A stretch of DNA of 64,000 nt, taken from contig CM043949.1 in NCBI GenBank assembly GCA_014529385.2, positions 146,485,850 through 146,549,849 on the forward strand, written 5' to 3'. Of this stretch, positions 36,001-47,500 are shown piece by piece; the first letter of the stretch is position 1, and each line of letters starts with the position of its first letter. The translations under genes were made by a program, and so were the position numbers. The notes under the pieces are model-generated. The model worked only from the letters and a program-made list of their open reading frames with translations, made no database searches and was not told the origin of the DNA. The DNA comes from Adiantum capillus-veneris (Eukaryota > Streptophyta > Polypodiopsida > Polypodiales > Pteridaceae).

Positions 36001-36769
36001 TGTTAACTAAGCTGAAATCAATTAGCAAGAGCTGCTAAAGGCCCAAGCCTTGCAAATTCACATCAAAGACGAATACAAAGAAGCAATAAAGATTGGAATT
36101 ACACACTTTCACATTTTCCCAAAATGGCCATGTGTTCTAATTTCCTGATTTATTTCAAGTCATTATAATAATTGTGATGTGTTATGGGTTCAGTGAGAGT
36201 GCCAAGCTGTAAAGAATAGGTCAGTTAGTGTGCCTAGGTTGCGGATATAGTAAGTTGTCGAGCCCTAAAGACCTTGGGTGCCCAGACACTATATTTTTAA
36301 CCCTACGTATATAAGGTAGCGTGTAAATGAAATTAGGGTTCTCACCCTCATTTTTTGAGACCAATGTTAGTAAGAGCTCAGGAGGTGTGTGGCTATGGAG
36401 TCCTTGAGATTCTTCTTGCTCATGTGACATGATTAACACTAAAAAATTCTTATTCTCTTTCACAATGCCTCTTTCATACTCTCTTATGATTGTCTATGAT
36501 GCTTTGATTAGCTAGATCTTAACTAATTAGTGGTTAATCATGTTGTAATCTTGTGTGATTGCCCTCTATTGCTTGTGTGTGCATGTAGGTTTGATTGGAG
36601 TGTGGATGTTCAATAGATCTATGTGTGTGTGCTCGTGATTAGTGTGTTGCATGATGGGTTTAGTAATGTGTGCATCATTGCAATCGTTAGTGTGTGTGAT
36701 TGGGTTGATTTGAGGATGAAGAGAAGTGGATGTGGAGATTGGAGCTATGCTATGATGGTACCCCCAACC
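36001..36769 (+). repeat. 5' LTR of the same tRNA-Asp-primed gypsy family
   Basis: Starts TGTTAACTAAG and ends in ACCCCCAAC. It lacks about 140 bases present in 33273-34197 (34015-34165), with ATTGG/ATTGC at the junction. It is followed at once by a PBS and has no polypurine tract in front. Confidence 0.72.
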
Positions 36770-36788
36770 TTTGGTGCCCTTGTGGGGG
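36770..36788 (+). other. Degenerate tRNA-Asp-type primer-binding site
   Basis: TTTGGTGCCCTTGTGGGGG resembles the TGGCGCCGTTGCCGGGG site of plant Athila/Tat-type gypsy elements with a few substitutions. Confidence 0.65.
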
Positions 36789-38500
36789 ATCGATGGCCTA
36801 TGCTAGTGTAATTATGGCATAATCAAATAAGTCTCCTCACTACTTTTTTTTGTGGATTTTGGATGTGTACGTATATGGCATTATATTAAATTTTTGTTAA
36901 TTTGATACCAAATCTTGCTAATTGTGTGCCTACATAGTCTAATTTCTCACTAACCCCTTGCTAATTTTGTTAATTTTTGCTAACTTACACACTAATTTTC
37001 TACTAATTTGACTAACATTTGGTGGCTATGCTTTGATTTTCGCTAGCTCACACACTAATTTTCTACTAATTGGACTAACATTTGGTGCTTATGCTTTTAA
37101 TATTTGCCTAATTAGAGGCTTGGATTGCATTCTAACAAGACCAATTTGTGCTAATCACTTAATCATTTGTTGATTTTGGAATGCAAGATTAGGCTTTGGA
37201 GCATCAATGAAGTTGGCCTACTCATTGAGAAATCGCCAAATGTGCGGTGCCATTGGATTCAAGAATTATGTGGTATGCATTACTTTTGTCTTTTTGAGCT
37301 TTTGATTTGCACGTTTGCATGCCATCATAATGCCAATTTTTTTTCTAGAATCGAATGTGTATAAATTTGTTGGTTTCATGTTGCAACGTGCATTGTTGAT
37401 TTGCTAATTGTACGCTTGAATAATGGTCAATTGCAACTGTGTGCACTAAGATTAAGTGTGTGTGTGTGTGTAGTCTCATTGAGTCTCTGTGTGCACCTAA
37501 TTTTAGGTGTGTGTGCACTAATTTGCTCTTGTGTGTACACCTAAAAATCAACGTGTGCTTAGTGATTTATAAAATGTGATGATTGATTTGTGATATGGTC
37601 ATTGCCAATTAAACATTTGTGCGTGTATAAAAAGTGATTAATGTCCATGATTAATTCAATGTTTGATTGCAAATTTGATGTGTATAATAATTTATTGTTG
37701 TGTTTTTTAGATCAAAATAGGAAATTATGTCGATTTAATTGCATAATTTTGATTTTCATTGGAAAAATTAATTGGCAATGGAATAGTGCTAAACAAGATT
37801 TAATTTGGCTGCACCATTCACTTATGTATGGAGAATAAATCGGGTATTTTTTGGCAAGTTTTTGCTTGCTTCTGCATTACTTTTCAATTAACTTTGTAAA
37901 ATTTTGATAAATTATGATCTTGACGAGCTGTTTTGTATGCATAATTATCCATGTTTTGGAGCGCTTTGGTGCCCCGATTGGTAGAGGTTTGTGCGTTTCA
38001 CTATCTTTGGGGACCGATTCAATGATTCGTCCTAATTAGTATTTTTGGTAAAAATTGCTATGTTTTTGGCTTGCTTGTATGTGTTGCAAGGGTTTGAATG
38101 CAATTATTGATTATTTTTTGAGGTTATAGGAACTTTTAAAGAATTTATTGGATATTTTGGACCATTGTCTAGAATTTTTGAATAATTTTTGGGCTAATTT
38201 TGGCGTTTTCAAACATTTACGAAATAAAAATTCAAAATTGACTCCGACACAAGCCAGCAATTGCTCACAAGGTTTAGTGCACGCTCCGGAAAATTTTTGA
38301 CTCTCGTTGTGGGCTCGGTGATGAAACTTTGAAGTTAGATGAAAAAATCACCTTCCGATGTTTTTTGGTGAGAATCTCCTCTTGTGACCCTATGGTTCAT
38401 TTTTATTTTATTTTACAAAGAGACCCTCCCCAAGCAACCAAGCATGCTTATTATCTCTTTCACTCTCTCCCACTACCCACTCTCTCTCTTCCCCTCCTTT
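36789..38500 (+). other. AT-rich internal leader after the PBS
   Basis: No coding domain. Contains a 63-bp tandem duplication (ACACACTAATTTTCTACTAAT at 36987 and 37050) and TG-rich words near 37450-37510. The rest of the element is not visible. Confidence 0.5.
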
Positions 38501-38514
38501 TCTCTCTGTATAAA

Positions 38515-38548
<34 letters not shown>

Positions 38549-38972
38549 ATTCCTCCTTCTCCCTCTTCTAAACAAAATCGTGCTTACTATATATGACCAT
38601 ACACACCCTTAGCCTTTTGATGCTTTTCTCTTGCAGCGCATGCCCTCTCTCTCTAACTCTCACTCTTTTGTTGCTGTTGCGTTGCCACTCCGCCCACTGT
38701 CATTTTCAGTCCTCGCCTAGCCCATCGCTTACAGCTTTTTGCCACTGATCACGGGCTCCGTTCCATGCGGTCACGCTCTTTCTTTCTCTCTCTTTCTTCA
38801 CTAATATGCTCCCTCTATAAGCGTTGAATGCAGATGCCTCCTCTCTCAATCTGTCTCATAGCATGGCGCATGCAACACTGAGTCTCTCACTCTCTCTCTT
38901 ACTCTGCTTGCTTAATGAGTGCTTTTTTCTCTCTCACTCTCTCCCGTGCTCTACTCCAGCGTGCAGCTCTAA

Positions 38973-39044
<72 letters not shown>

Positions 39045-39330
39045 CCTCTTGACGCACCTTCCTTGGCAGGTCGACAACAAGAGACGTAATTTCTTGGCGA
39101 GCATTTTTTGGGGAGCACTTTTTTGGAATCCATCGAGAAAATTCTAAGAAGATTCGTTCTCCCTTCTCAACTTTATTCTCTCTCTTGATCCTCCATCGGT
39201 CTCTCTCTCTCTCTCTCAGGTGATATGTGTGTTAAAAAAAAAGTGGTAAATGGTTATATCGCTATACCACCCAAGCTTATTTTTCTCCATCATCATCTAC
39301 TTCTCTCTCTCTCTCTCTCATACACACAAC
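38501..39330. repeat. CT-rich low-complexity region
   Basis: CT tracts at 38515-38544, 38975-39041, 39200-39218 and 39301-39319 in generally pyrimidine-rich DNA. Frames seen here are artefacts of Ser/Leu repeats. Confidence 0.85.
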
Positions 39331-39834
39331 TTGTCTTCTCAATGTTGTGATATATGTTGGGCAACAAGATTAACCAACAACGTGGTAAGTGTTCTTCTAT
39401 TTTGTCACACTTGTGAGCACTCGTATATATGCAGCAAATCAATTTGAACGGTTCACACTGCATAATAATGTAATTCAATTTTGAACAACATTTAAAGACT
39501 GCAATAAAAACACCATAGATTGTAATAGGGTTTAAAGTACACAACTTAAAACAACAACTACAATAAGATAGATGTGGAGAAAAAAAATTACAATATGCTA
39601 ATATGGTGTCAAGGTTTTATTTCTTTAACATTAGCGAGGAAAGGTGAGATTTAGTTGTTGTTGTTGTTGTTGTTGGCTCCATTGGCTATTCCTTGCACAT
39701 CAATGTATGTCATATACACTTCTACCCAAGCCTTCACATATCATTCGAAGGATGCACACTCCTGTGGGTGCGAGAACCATGTTCCCCCCAAATCATACTT
39801 GCATTGTTGGCTAGTATGGCAACTTGATCGATAT
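39331..39834. other. Unassigned DNA before element A, with a (TTG)n run
   Basis: (TTG)7 near 39654-39675. On the minus strand 39834-39655 a frame reads DLGGTWFSHPQECASFE, a stop, then YVKAWVEVYMTYIDVQGIAN and an Asn run. It adjoins, across the element A insertion, a minus frame at 53848-54003. Family not recognised. Confidence 0.3.
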
Positions 39835-39988
39835 TCTAAGACAAGGGGAACTAGGGTCTGGGAGTCCACCACCCAACCACCCTTTTAATAGGCAAGACCT
39901 TGGCCCTTTGCCCTAGTTGGACTCCCCGTTCCACACCGCCTAGCTTGGCCCTACCCTTGTCTAGTCCGGCCTTGCCGGTGTCCTGAAA
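39835..39988 (-). repeat. 3' LTR of element A
   Basis: About 154 bp, matching 53679-53832 with around ten differences and eroded ends. Confidence 0.82.
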
Positions 39989-39999
39989 TTACTCCCCCC

Positions 40000-40090
40000 T
40001 TAAGAAGAGTTTTCGTCCTCGAAAACAAAAGTGGGAGACTTATTCTTAAGAGCACTAATGTTTTCCCAAGTGGAATCCTTCATGGATCCA
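40000..40090 (-). pseudogene. Chromovirus polyprotein C-terminus
   Basis: On the minus strand the frame ends STWENISALKNKSPTFVFED plus ENSS and stop (40002-40000), the usual chromodomain end of plant chromoviruses. AAGGGGGGAGT follows as polypurine tract (39991-40001). Homology to element B extends to about 40180 and then stops. Confidence 0.8.
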
Positions 40091-40180
40091 GTTGGTTGGT
40101 TGATCGGAACACGGTTCTGTAGGAGGTTCAATGAAACCAAGAGTAATATCTTGATTTTCCACATTGTTTTCCATTAGCAA

Positions 40181-42402
40181 CTAGCTTGTGTTACCGATTC
40201 CTATCCGATCATTGTGTGTAAACTCCATTTAGAACAAACATGAGTATTCAAAACGAGTTATCACACAAATATGTACCTACCCTAATGAGTACCTCTTTTC
40301 ACTTTCCATGAAAGTAACTTGCTAACATACTCATCAGCCAAGTTTAAGTCCTTGATGTGTTTTCCAATTTCAGTAGTAAACAACCCCACCATCACTAGTG
40401 TTCAAGGTTGAGAACTTGATTTATACATGAAGAGACTCCACCTAGTCGCAACCATGCTGTAACTTTATAAAATAACTCCTATTAGAGCAATAAATGCTTA
40501 CTAATTGGATCACGTGGTGCTAACGTACACACTTGCATATCCTTTTAGCACTAGATTACACTTTGTAATCTGCATATCCCCTTGGATAAGTGACATTACT
40601 GAGGTGTGTTTCCCCCACAGTTTACAGCTAGTCATTCTAGATGGCAAGTAAACGGGGATCACAATATCGTACCACATTGCTGAGGAATCAACAATTGGCT
40701 GAATAACCTTCATGGTTAACGTGAAAGATCCACAAGCATCCAAACCGAGCCATGACCTCTATCGGTGATTGGTAGACCAAAAAGTAAACTCATTGAGATA
40801 ATGCACACCGAGTGCAAAAGGCTTCATAAGCAACAAGTTTAGGAATATGCATGATGTTCCAAATTAGCCTTTGCTAAACACTAGGGCCCATAACACCTAG
40901 TGTGCATGCATTTAGCAAAAAACAGATATGAACCTGTATATCCATGGTGATCCTTGCCAATACTTATGGCAAATGTGATGCACGTAGCACACATTAAAAA
41001 GGGATGTAAATAGGTCTGAAAAGAAACTAAATACTTTCAGTTGCAATCTTGTGCCAGCCTTGTTGAAACGTCTGAACCATAATAGAAGGTGAAACATTGA
41101 TCACTTCTAGGTACAAACCATGAAAATTTATTATTAACAGCTTAGAGCCTTGCTATATGTATTAAACAACCATCTGTAATGTTGTTTAGGAGTACTTGTA
41201 TGTGAACAAGTCATTCTAAGTATCTGACAATTTCTGGCCACTGAAATTGCTCCTGATACGTCGTGCTGAAAATGGTCTAGAAAACAGATTTTACCAGCAC
41301 CTAGTTGGACTTTGTTGTAACACATCATTGAAATAATGGCGCCAGTAGTCCAGAGACTCATATTCTCCACATGTGGAATATGTCTTATGTGAGGATGTAT
41401 AAAAAAGAACATCCGTCAAGTAAAGATGTACTTGTGTGTGGAGGTAACTCTAAACACTCGGCGACAAGAGTGAGAGGGACCCTCATTCATTGCTCCACAC
41501 TGGCTAAACCGAACTCCTTGAGTTCCTAGACCATGTTGTATCCCATGTAACAACATGTGCCAAATTGAACCCTGCAAGTAGGTTCGTAACAGCATAAGGC
41601 AGAAAGATAGATTGGACACTTGACCCAAAATACTTTGTGCCGACATGCCCTTGGCATTGGTCTGTAACATTCAAGCGTACTTATACGTCTTGAAAAACCA
41701 AGCAAAGCATACTAAAAATGAAATAACACCAAATCAATAGATGCGTACCTGGAGATTTGAACGTAATGTTCACTTACCCGTATTCAAATGGAGAGGAGCA
41801 CGTCCCCTACCTGAAAAAACAAACAACATTGCACTGGGAACCCTGGGTGTTGCCTTTGCAATCCAAGCCCTTGGCTTAGAATCTACGTAGTCAAACCCCT
41901 TGGTAAGACTCTTTGTAGAAACTGCTCAACTAGCAGATAACGGTAACCAACATAGTCAATCGTGTACAGAATGATTGGAATCAACTTGAAAAGTGTGTCC
42001 GCTACCGCGTGGTAGATTGCGGAATTATTTCCTTGAAAGTATAACTGGGAGAGATCCATTGTGATCCTCAATACAGATCAAATTGTGATCCTTAACGCCT
42101 ATGGGGTGATTTAGTAAGCACCCGTTGGGTCGTACCCCAAAACTGTGATGCCATAGATAGTCATAGTGCTATAGAGAGAGGAAAAAATCCACCCAAGTGA
42201 GATGCCTAGCTCCTATCAATAGCCATGCTGTCTCAACTGTTTGCTGCCTCTAAAATCCATGGTATAGATCAGTTGATGTAAGTGCAAGATTATCAAAACT
42301 CAACATGAGCGTCGCACTAGAAACATATAGTGCAAAAATGACACCCTAATTCTCCGAAATGACAAGAATCTTGCTCGTCCATTAACGTCGATATGTTCGA
42401 TG
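40181..42402 (-). other. Left internal arm of element A, no recognisable coding
   Basis: Minus frames of 60-92 codons (40510, 41134, 41416, 41883) lack retroelement motifs. Either replaced or heavily mutated pol sequence. Confidence 0.5.
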
Positions 42403-42407
42403 TGTAC

Positions 42408-42652
42408 TGTGCGCTCCTTGCCGCACTGTCGAAGCAAGGGACTTGCCAATACACCGTATGCGAGCCACAAACGGCTCCAAGCACACAACAAGCCTAAACT
42501 AGCAAGCTCAAGAAAACAAAGGGTGTGTCACTCACCGCTCTACGCTCGCCTTCGTGGTGGATTCCTCGCCGCGATGAAGAAGAAGCTGCAGTCGTGCCGC
42601 GCTCAACCGCTTCGCCGCCGTCGTGCCTTCGTAATGCTCGATCGCACACACA

Positions 42653-42688
<36 letters not shown>

Positions 42689-42981
42689 AGGAGGTGAAGA
42701 AGAAGAAGATGGAGATGGAGCAAGAGCACTCTTCAATTGCACAAATGAGAGAATGAGTAAAAATTAGGTTTAGTTGGCTTTTATAGGAGCTCACCCCATT
42801 CACACTTGGGCGCCCATGCTTAACCAACTAATCCCTTGAATGTCCAAGTTAAAGTGCGCCTCTCATCGACGATCACTCTACCTTTCCCTATTGGTCCGAC
42901 AAGCCCGGTACCTGACTCTACCAAATACATAATACGCGTCCGTCGTAGGTGATGGGTGTCCGTGTGCCGTGAGGGTTAACA
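42408..42981 (-). repeat. 3' LTR of the Gag-only element
   Basis: 574 bp, beginning TGTTAACCCTCACGGC on the minus strand and ending GGAGCGCACA. It includes a CT/CA microsatellite (42656-42688). Confidence 0.95.
42778..42785 (-). promoter_or_regulatory. TATA box, left LTR
   Basis: TATAAAAG on the minus strand, about 200 bases from the U3 end. Confidence 0.6.
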
Positions 42982-42995
42982 TGCCCCCCTTCCTG
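42982..42995 (-). other. Polypurine tract at the 3' LTR
   Basis: Minus strand AGGAAGGGGGGCA immediately before the LTR; preceded by GAGGACGG, also seen before the LTR at 33273. Confidence 0.75.
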
Positions 42996-44561
42996 ATGTA
43001 GATTCCGTCCTCGGAAGCTATTGAGTTGAAGCTGGTTCGTCGAGGTGGAAGAGCATTTGAGATGAATGTCCTTAGCCTTCTTCAGTCACTGCAAAATCAA
43101 ACAACATTGGCACAGTAATTGCATTCTCTTAAAAAGCATATGCAGTTTTAGGTAGACAAATTGATTAGTAAAACAATTTGTTAGCAATGAATCATTAAAT
43201 TGCAATGTAATCAAATGCATAAACAGATGTAAAGGCAAAAAATTAAACAAGTCTGGGGTCACTAATTTGACGGTCGAAAAGCACTAGAGATCAAATATTA
43301 ATACCATGGGTAAGCTTCTTAATTTTCTGTGGTCAATTAAGTTGTTTAATCGCGAGAGCCAAGTATTCATGTTCGAGGGCTGACTAGAGGCTATATCTAG
43401 AAAACCTTGTAGTTAAGCTACCATAAAAGGAATTTCTCATGAAATCATCGCCTGACTGATTACTTTTTCTTTGACCCCCCAAGGTCTTTTCACAGTGATT
43501 CAATTATGATGTGTGTGCTTATTTTGTATGCCTTGGGTTTTTTGCTTTTCAAGGAAAAGCGCCCACACTGGGAACCTCTAGGGCTCTAGTACCATAGGCA
43601 ATACATGTGAGTGCAGTACCAAATCAAGCTGAGATTTCTTTTCCAGCTTAAAATTTTACATTGTGGCACTTTGATTTTTTGCTTGTTCATTTTCAGCATT
43701 TAAATTTTGTAACTTTGGGGGGTCATATAACATTGTTACACTCCCCAGGCTCATCACATTAGTAAACTCCCTTTATAATACTTAAGCTAAAGGTCACTAG
43801 GGTTAAGCCCACTAGAAAGCCCTAGTACATTTCATACAATGCTGCCTAAATCGGATTAAGAACCTAAGTAACCATTGCTTATTAGGAAGGCATTCCCCAT
43901 GGTATTAAGAGAAGATTTCTAATACCTAGCTTGGTCAAACTAGCTTAGTCGGACTGCTTGATTTTTACCCCTAAACAAGTGATTATGACAAAAGATTGCA
44001 TTGAATTAAATGTTAGATACTAAGCCAATGCGCTGAATAGTATGCTACCGATCACAATCAAAGCAGAAAATCATAGATGCAAAAAGATAAGGGCAATGCT
44101 AATGGACAAGAAACACCTGTTTGTGTCGATGGTCGCGCTTGATTTGAAGGTTCCATGAAGGTCCAAATCCTATCAATAGCAACACGCTCCTGTACACACT
44201 AGGAAACAAAAGGAATACCTCCAGGAGGAACATCAGTGGGAAAAGAGAACTTTGCTAATCTCTCAACTCTAAAACAGAAACACTCCTATCGTACTAATCT
44301 TACCTACCCTCCATCATTCAAGTGATGAGGATCAAAGGTGTTTTATGGCATAGGTTTCTGTTTCACTGTACTAGATGTGACATGTGTAGGTCTGAGTCAA
44401 TGTTTTGACTTTTATTGTGCATACTCGTTTGCTAATTGCTCTTGCTCTTTTTTTTTTTTTTGAGTATAAAGCTTTATATGTACATTCCCTAAGATCGGAG
44501 ATTGAGAGGTCAGGGAAAAAGGTTGAGAGGGAAACAAATGAATGATGACTGTCAGCAAACA
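42996..44561 (-). other. 1.58-kb non-coding 3' tail of the Gag-only element
   Basis: Lies between the Gag stop and the 3' polypurine tract. No frame above 83 codons and no recognised domain. It includes a 13-T run (44448-44460). Confidence 0.7.
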
Positions 44562-44576
44562 CTCCCCCCTTCCTTG
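44562..44576 (-). other. Second polypurine tract, just after the Gag stop
   Basis: Minus strand CCAAGGAAGGGGGGAGTG shares AGGAAGGGGGG with the terminal tract at 42982. It may be a relic 3' end or an internal plus-strand primer. Confidence 0.55.
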
Positions 44577-44582
44577 GGTAGA

Positions 44583-47500
44583 TCATACCATTTGAAATGA
44601 GCTTGTCACCCTTTGAAACCAATTGTTCCAGTTGGTAATAGGTGAGGATTTTTGCCAGTAGTTTGTTATTACCCTAGGTGCCTCGTCAAGTTGCAAGGGT
44701 AGTAAGGCACTCTCCCAGGATCGAACTTGAAGTGGTTCATTAGGTGATTCTTGAACACTGGGAGGTGTGGATTCTTTTGTAGCTTCATTGAGGTCCACTA
44801 CTATAGATGGAGGCTGTGTAGAAGCTTTTACCTCTATGGATGTATTACATGATGAGCTAGAATCTTCATGGGACTCTCCCCTTCCTGAGCTAGGTGGAAC
44901 AAATCGTTCTTTCTTTGGTACCCAAACTAGCTCGGGAGCGGGTATGTAGCATTCTGTGATTTTTTCCTTTCCACGATCATTGATTCGTTTTGGAGCTACG
45001 GGATTGGGCTCACTTGGGTCAGGTGATAGGTAAGAGCACAATCTACGTTTTGGCACCCAGATTTGATCATTTCCTTGATAGTAGCCTTGGGCTTCCAATA
45101 GTCGTTTAGGGATCCATCGCAACATTTTCTTACTTTTCTTGGAGCGAGTGGTACGTTTCTTACAAGGCTTCTGCTTTTTAGCACTAGTTATGGTCACTAA
45201 AGAAGCTTTAGGGACCCACTTGTATGTTTTTTTCGTTACATTAGGATGAGTCTTGTCAGAAGCGATATGCATTGCTTGTAGCATATTTAAGGGTACATGC
45301 ATTTCATCCCCCTCAGGTGTTACCCAGGTCGTCCCCCTATTTCCCCAAGTGTCTATGGTTGATGCTAGGTGGACCCAGTCCACATTGTCTGATTCCGTCA
45401 TACCCGGTAACACATCCATGTAAGGAGAATCTTGGCCAATGTCTGTATCCTTCTTACAAGTGTAACAATATTGTAGTGGGGCCGAGTGAACTGTGGTGTC
45501 AGAGCGATGATCAATAATGTTTTTACTCCCTAAGGGGTGTACCGTACCAGTCACCAAATCCACTCTCAGGACAGAGTCTTGGAATTGCAAATAGACATGA
45601 TTTTTGGACCAATCGTGAACCATTTGTGCTTCCCTCATGAATGGTCGTCCTAAAATCATTTCATATGACATAAGGTGTTTAGAGAAATCCATTACAATGA
45701 ACGTATGTCGCACCTTGTATCCTAGAACTTTGATCTTAAGATCCTTGAGCATCCCCATAGGTTTGGCTATGGTACCATTTGCCATCTTTACCACAATGTT
45801 AGTAACACTGAGGCGGGGTTTTCCCATGGATTCCCAACAATCTTTTGTAACGATGCTAACTCCCGCACCACCATCAAGAATTCCCTTTATAGTTAATCCC
45901 TTGGTAGTGATGGGTAGGGTCGCATTAGACTCGTCTCCTTCAAAATACTGCCCTAATTCGTTAATGGGTACCTCGATCACAGACTCGTGTCCATCTAAGT
46001 CAAGTGATTGCACATGATTTTCCTCATCAATCATAATCGAGTCAGGCCTATTTGGTTGCGCAAACTGCGGTAATCCCGTTCGTAGCTCTCCGTTAAGGAA
46101 TGCTCGAAGTGCAAGGAATAACTCAGGATCTCCATACAGCTTTGCTATGATCGTGGTTCGGACCTCAGAAGACATGAAGTCCACTAGTTTGGCAACATTC
46201 ATTGGCGTTTTGCAGGGTGTAGGTCCTTGACTAGGAACTGGTGAGGATGGAATCTCATATTCCTCAATGGGATCAGGTATTCCTTCGTTAAACATCCTTT
46301 CCAACAAGAAGGGTGTATGCTCACTTTCTGATGTCCTGTCCTCACTCCCTTCTTGGATGATACTAGATATGGCCAACGGTCTATGGTTCATGTGGGGTGG
46401 ATGAACTTGCGTGGGAAACACTGTGTCATGAATTTTGACCTGCATGGGTTCTGGTTCTAGTTTCCTTTGAGTCTCCTCCACTAAACCTCTTAGATGTTTC
46501 ACCTGCTTGATCTCGTCTACTGGGTTTGGATACGTCCCAATCTTCTTTTTACGATTTTTTCCTTTTTGCCCCTGCGGTTTATCTTGGGGGTCTTGGATTG
46601 GATTTGGAAACACTTGTGGTGTTTTCAGAGGCTCTTTATGGTTTTCTCTCATTCGGTTTTCATTTGGTTCCATGTTACGGTTTTCTTTGTCGGTCTTTCC
46701 CTTTGTGGTATTGGTTCTAGTCTCCATTGTCTCGATTGAATCTGAATCATCCTCGAGGTCATTCATATACACGGGGTCATCTCCTGTTCCTATGTTTGTT
46801 TTGGAACTTGGCTTTGAATTTTCCGTATTCTGCGACTTCTTCCTTCGTGTCTTCTTTTTCTTTGCTTGGATAATTGACGCGGTATCTCTCTCTTCGAGGA
46901 TATGTCCTGGCCCTTGAAGCATGGACCGTGTAATCGCATAAGCGGGTGCGACGGGTGGTATTGGTGACGTCACACTAGCAATTTCGACCAAATTCAGGGG
47001 TGTGATTTTAGGCGCATTTGGGTTATAGGGGCATTGGGCAATCAAGTGATCTATGCCACAACGATTACATGTGAGTATTGGCATTGCAGACGTGCTCCCT
47101 TGATTCATTTGCATCTGTGCAGCATTCTTTTGCAGCCTAATAGGGCACTCCGCTACTCGATGTGGTCCACCACACTCGTAGCATTGAAGAGGTGGCCTCC
47201 TAGCCTGGGTGTTGATATTTTGACCTTTGGATGCGAGAGCAGCAGCTTGATAAACCGGCTTGACTTGTCCCCAACAATCTTCCATGTAGTATATAGGACA
47301 TTCTTCCAATGTATCAAGTCCGTAGGCAATACTAGTGTCTATTTCCTCCTCACAACCATCTGCATAAGCATTAGATGGCTCGCAACCCACTTGGTTCATA
47401 GGGGCGACTCTTGGATGCGGGGGCTGCGGTCCTAGCACAGGAGGTGGTAGCGGTGTAGCTTGTACAACATTTTGAGATCTAGGGACCATGTGTTGCGGTA

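Noticed and set aside
39835-42402. Element A as an intact autonomous chromovirus
   Set aside because: Only LTRs, PBS, polypurine tract and the chromodomain end are recognisable; RT, RNase H and integrase were not found in either arm.
42400-42827. Small frames in both 574-bp LTRs (repeated at 50421-50977)
   Set aside because: They exist twice only because the LTRs are copies; Ala/Arg/Ser-rich, no domain, and they overlap on both strands.
46494-46917. Three overlapping plus-strand frames opposite the giant Gag ORF
   Set aside because: They are antisense to a well-supported Gag reading frame and have no recognisable domain.
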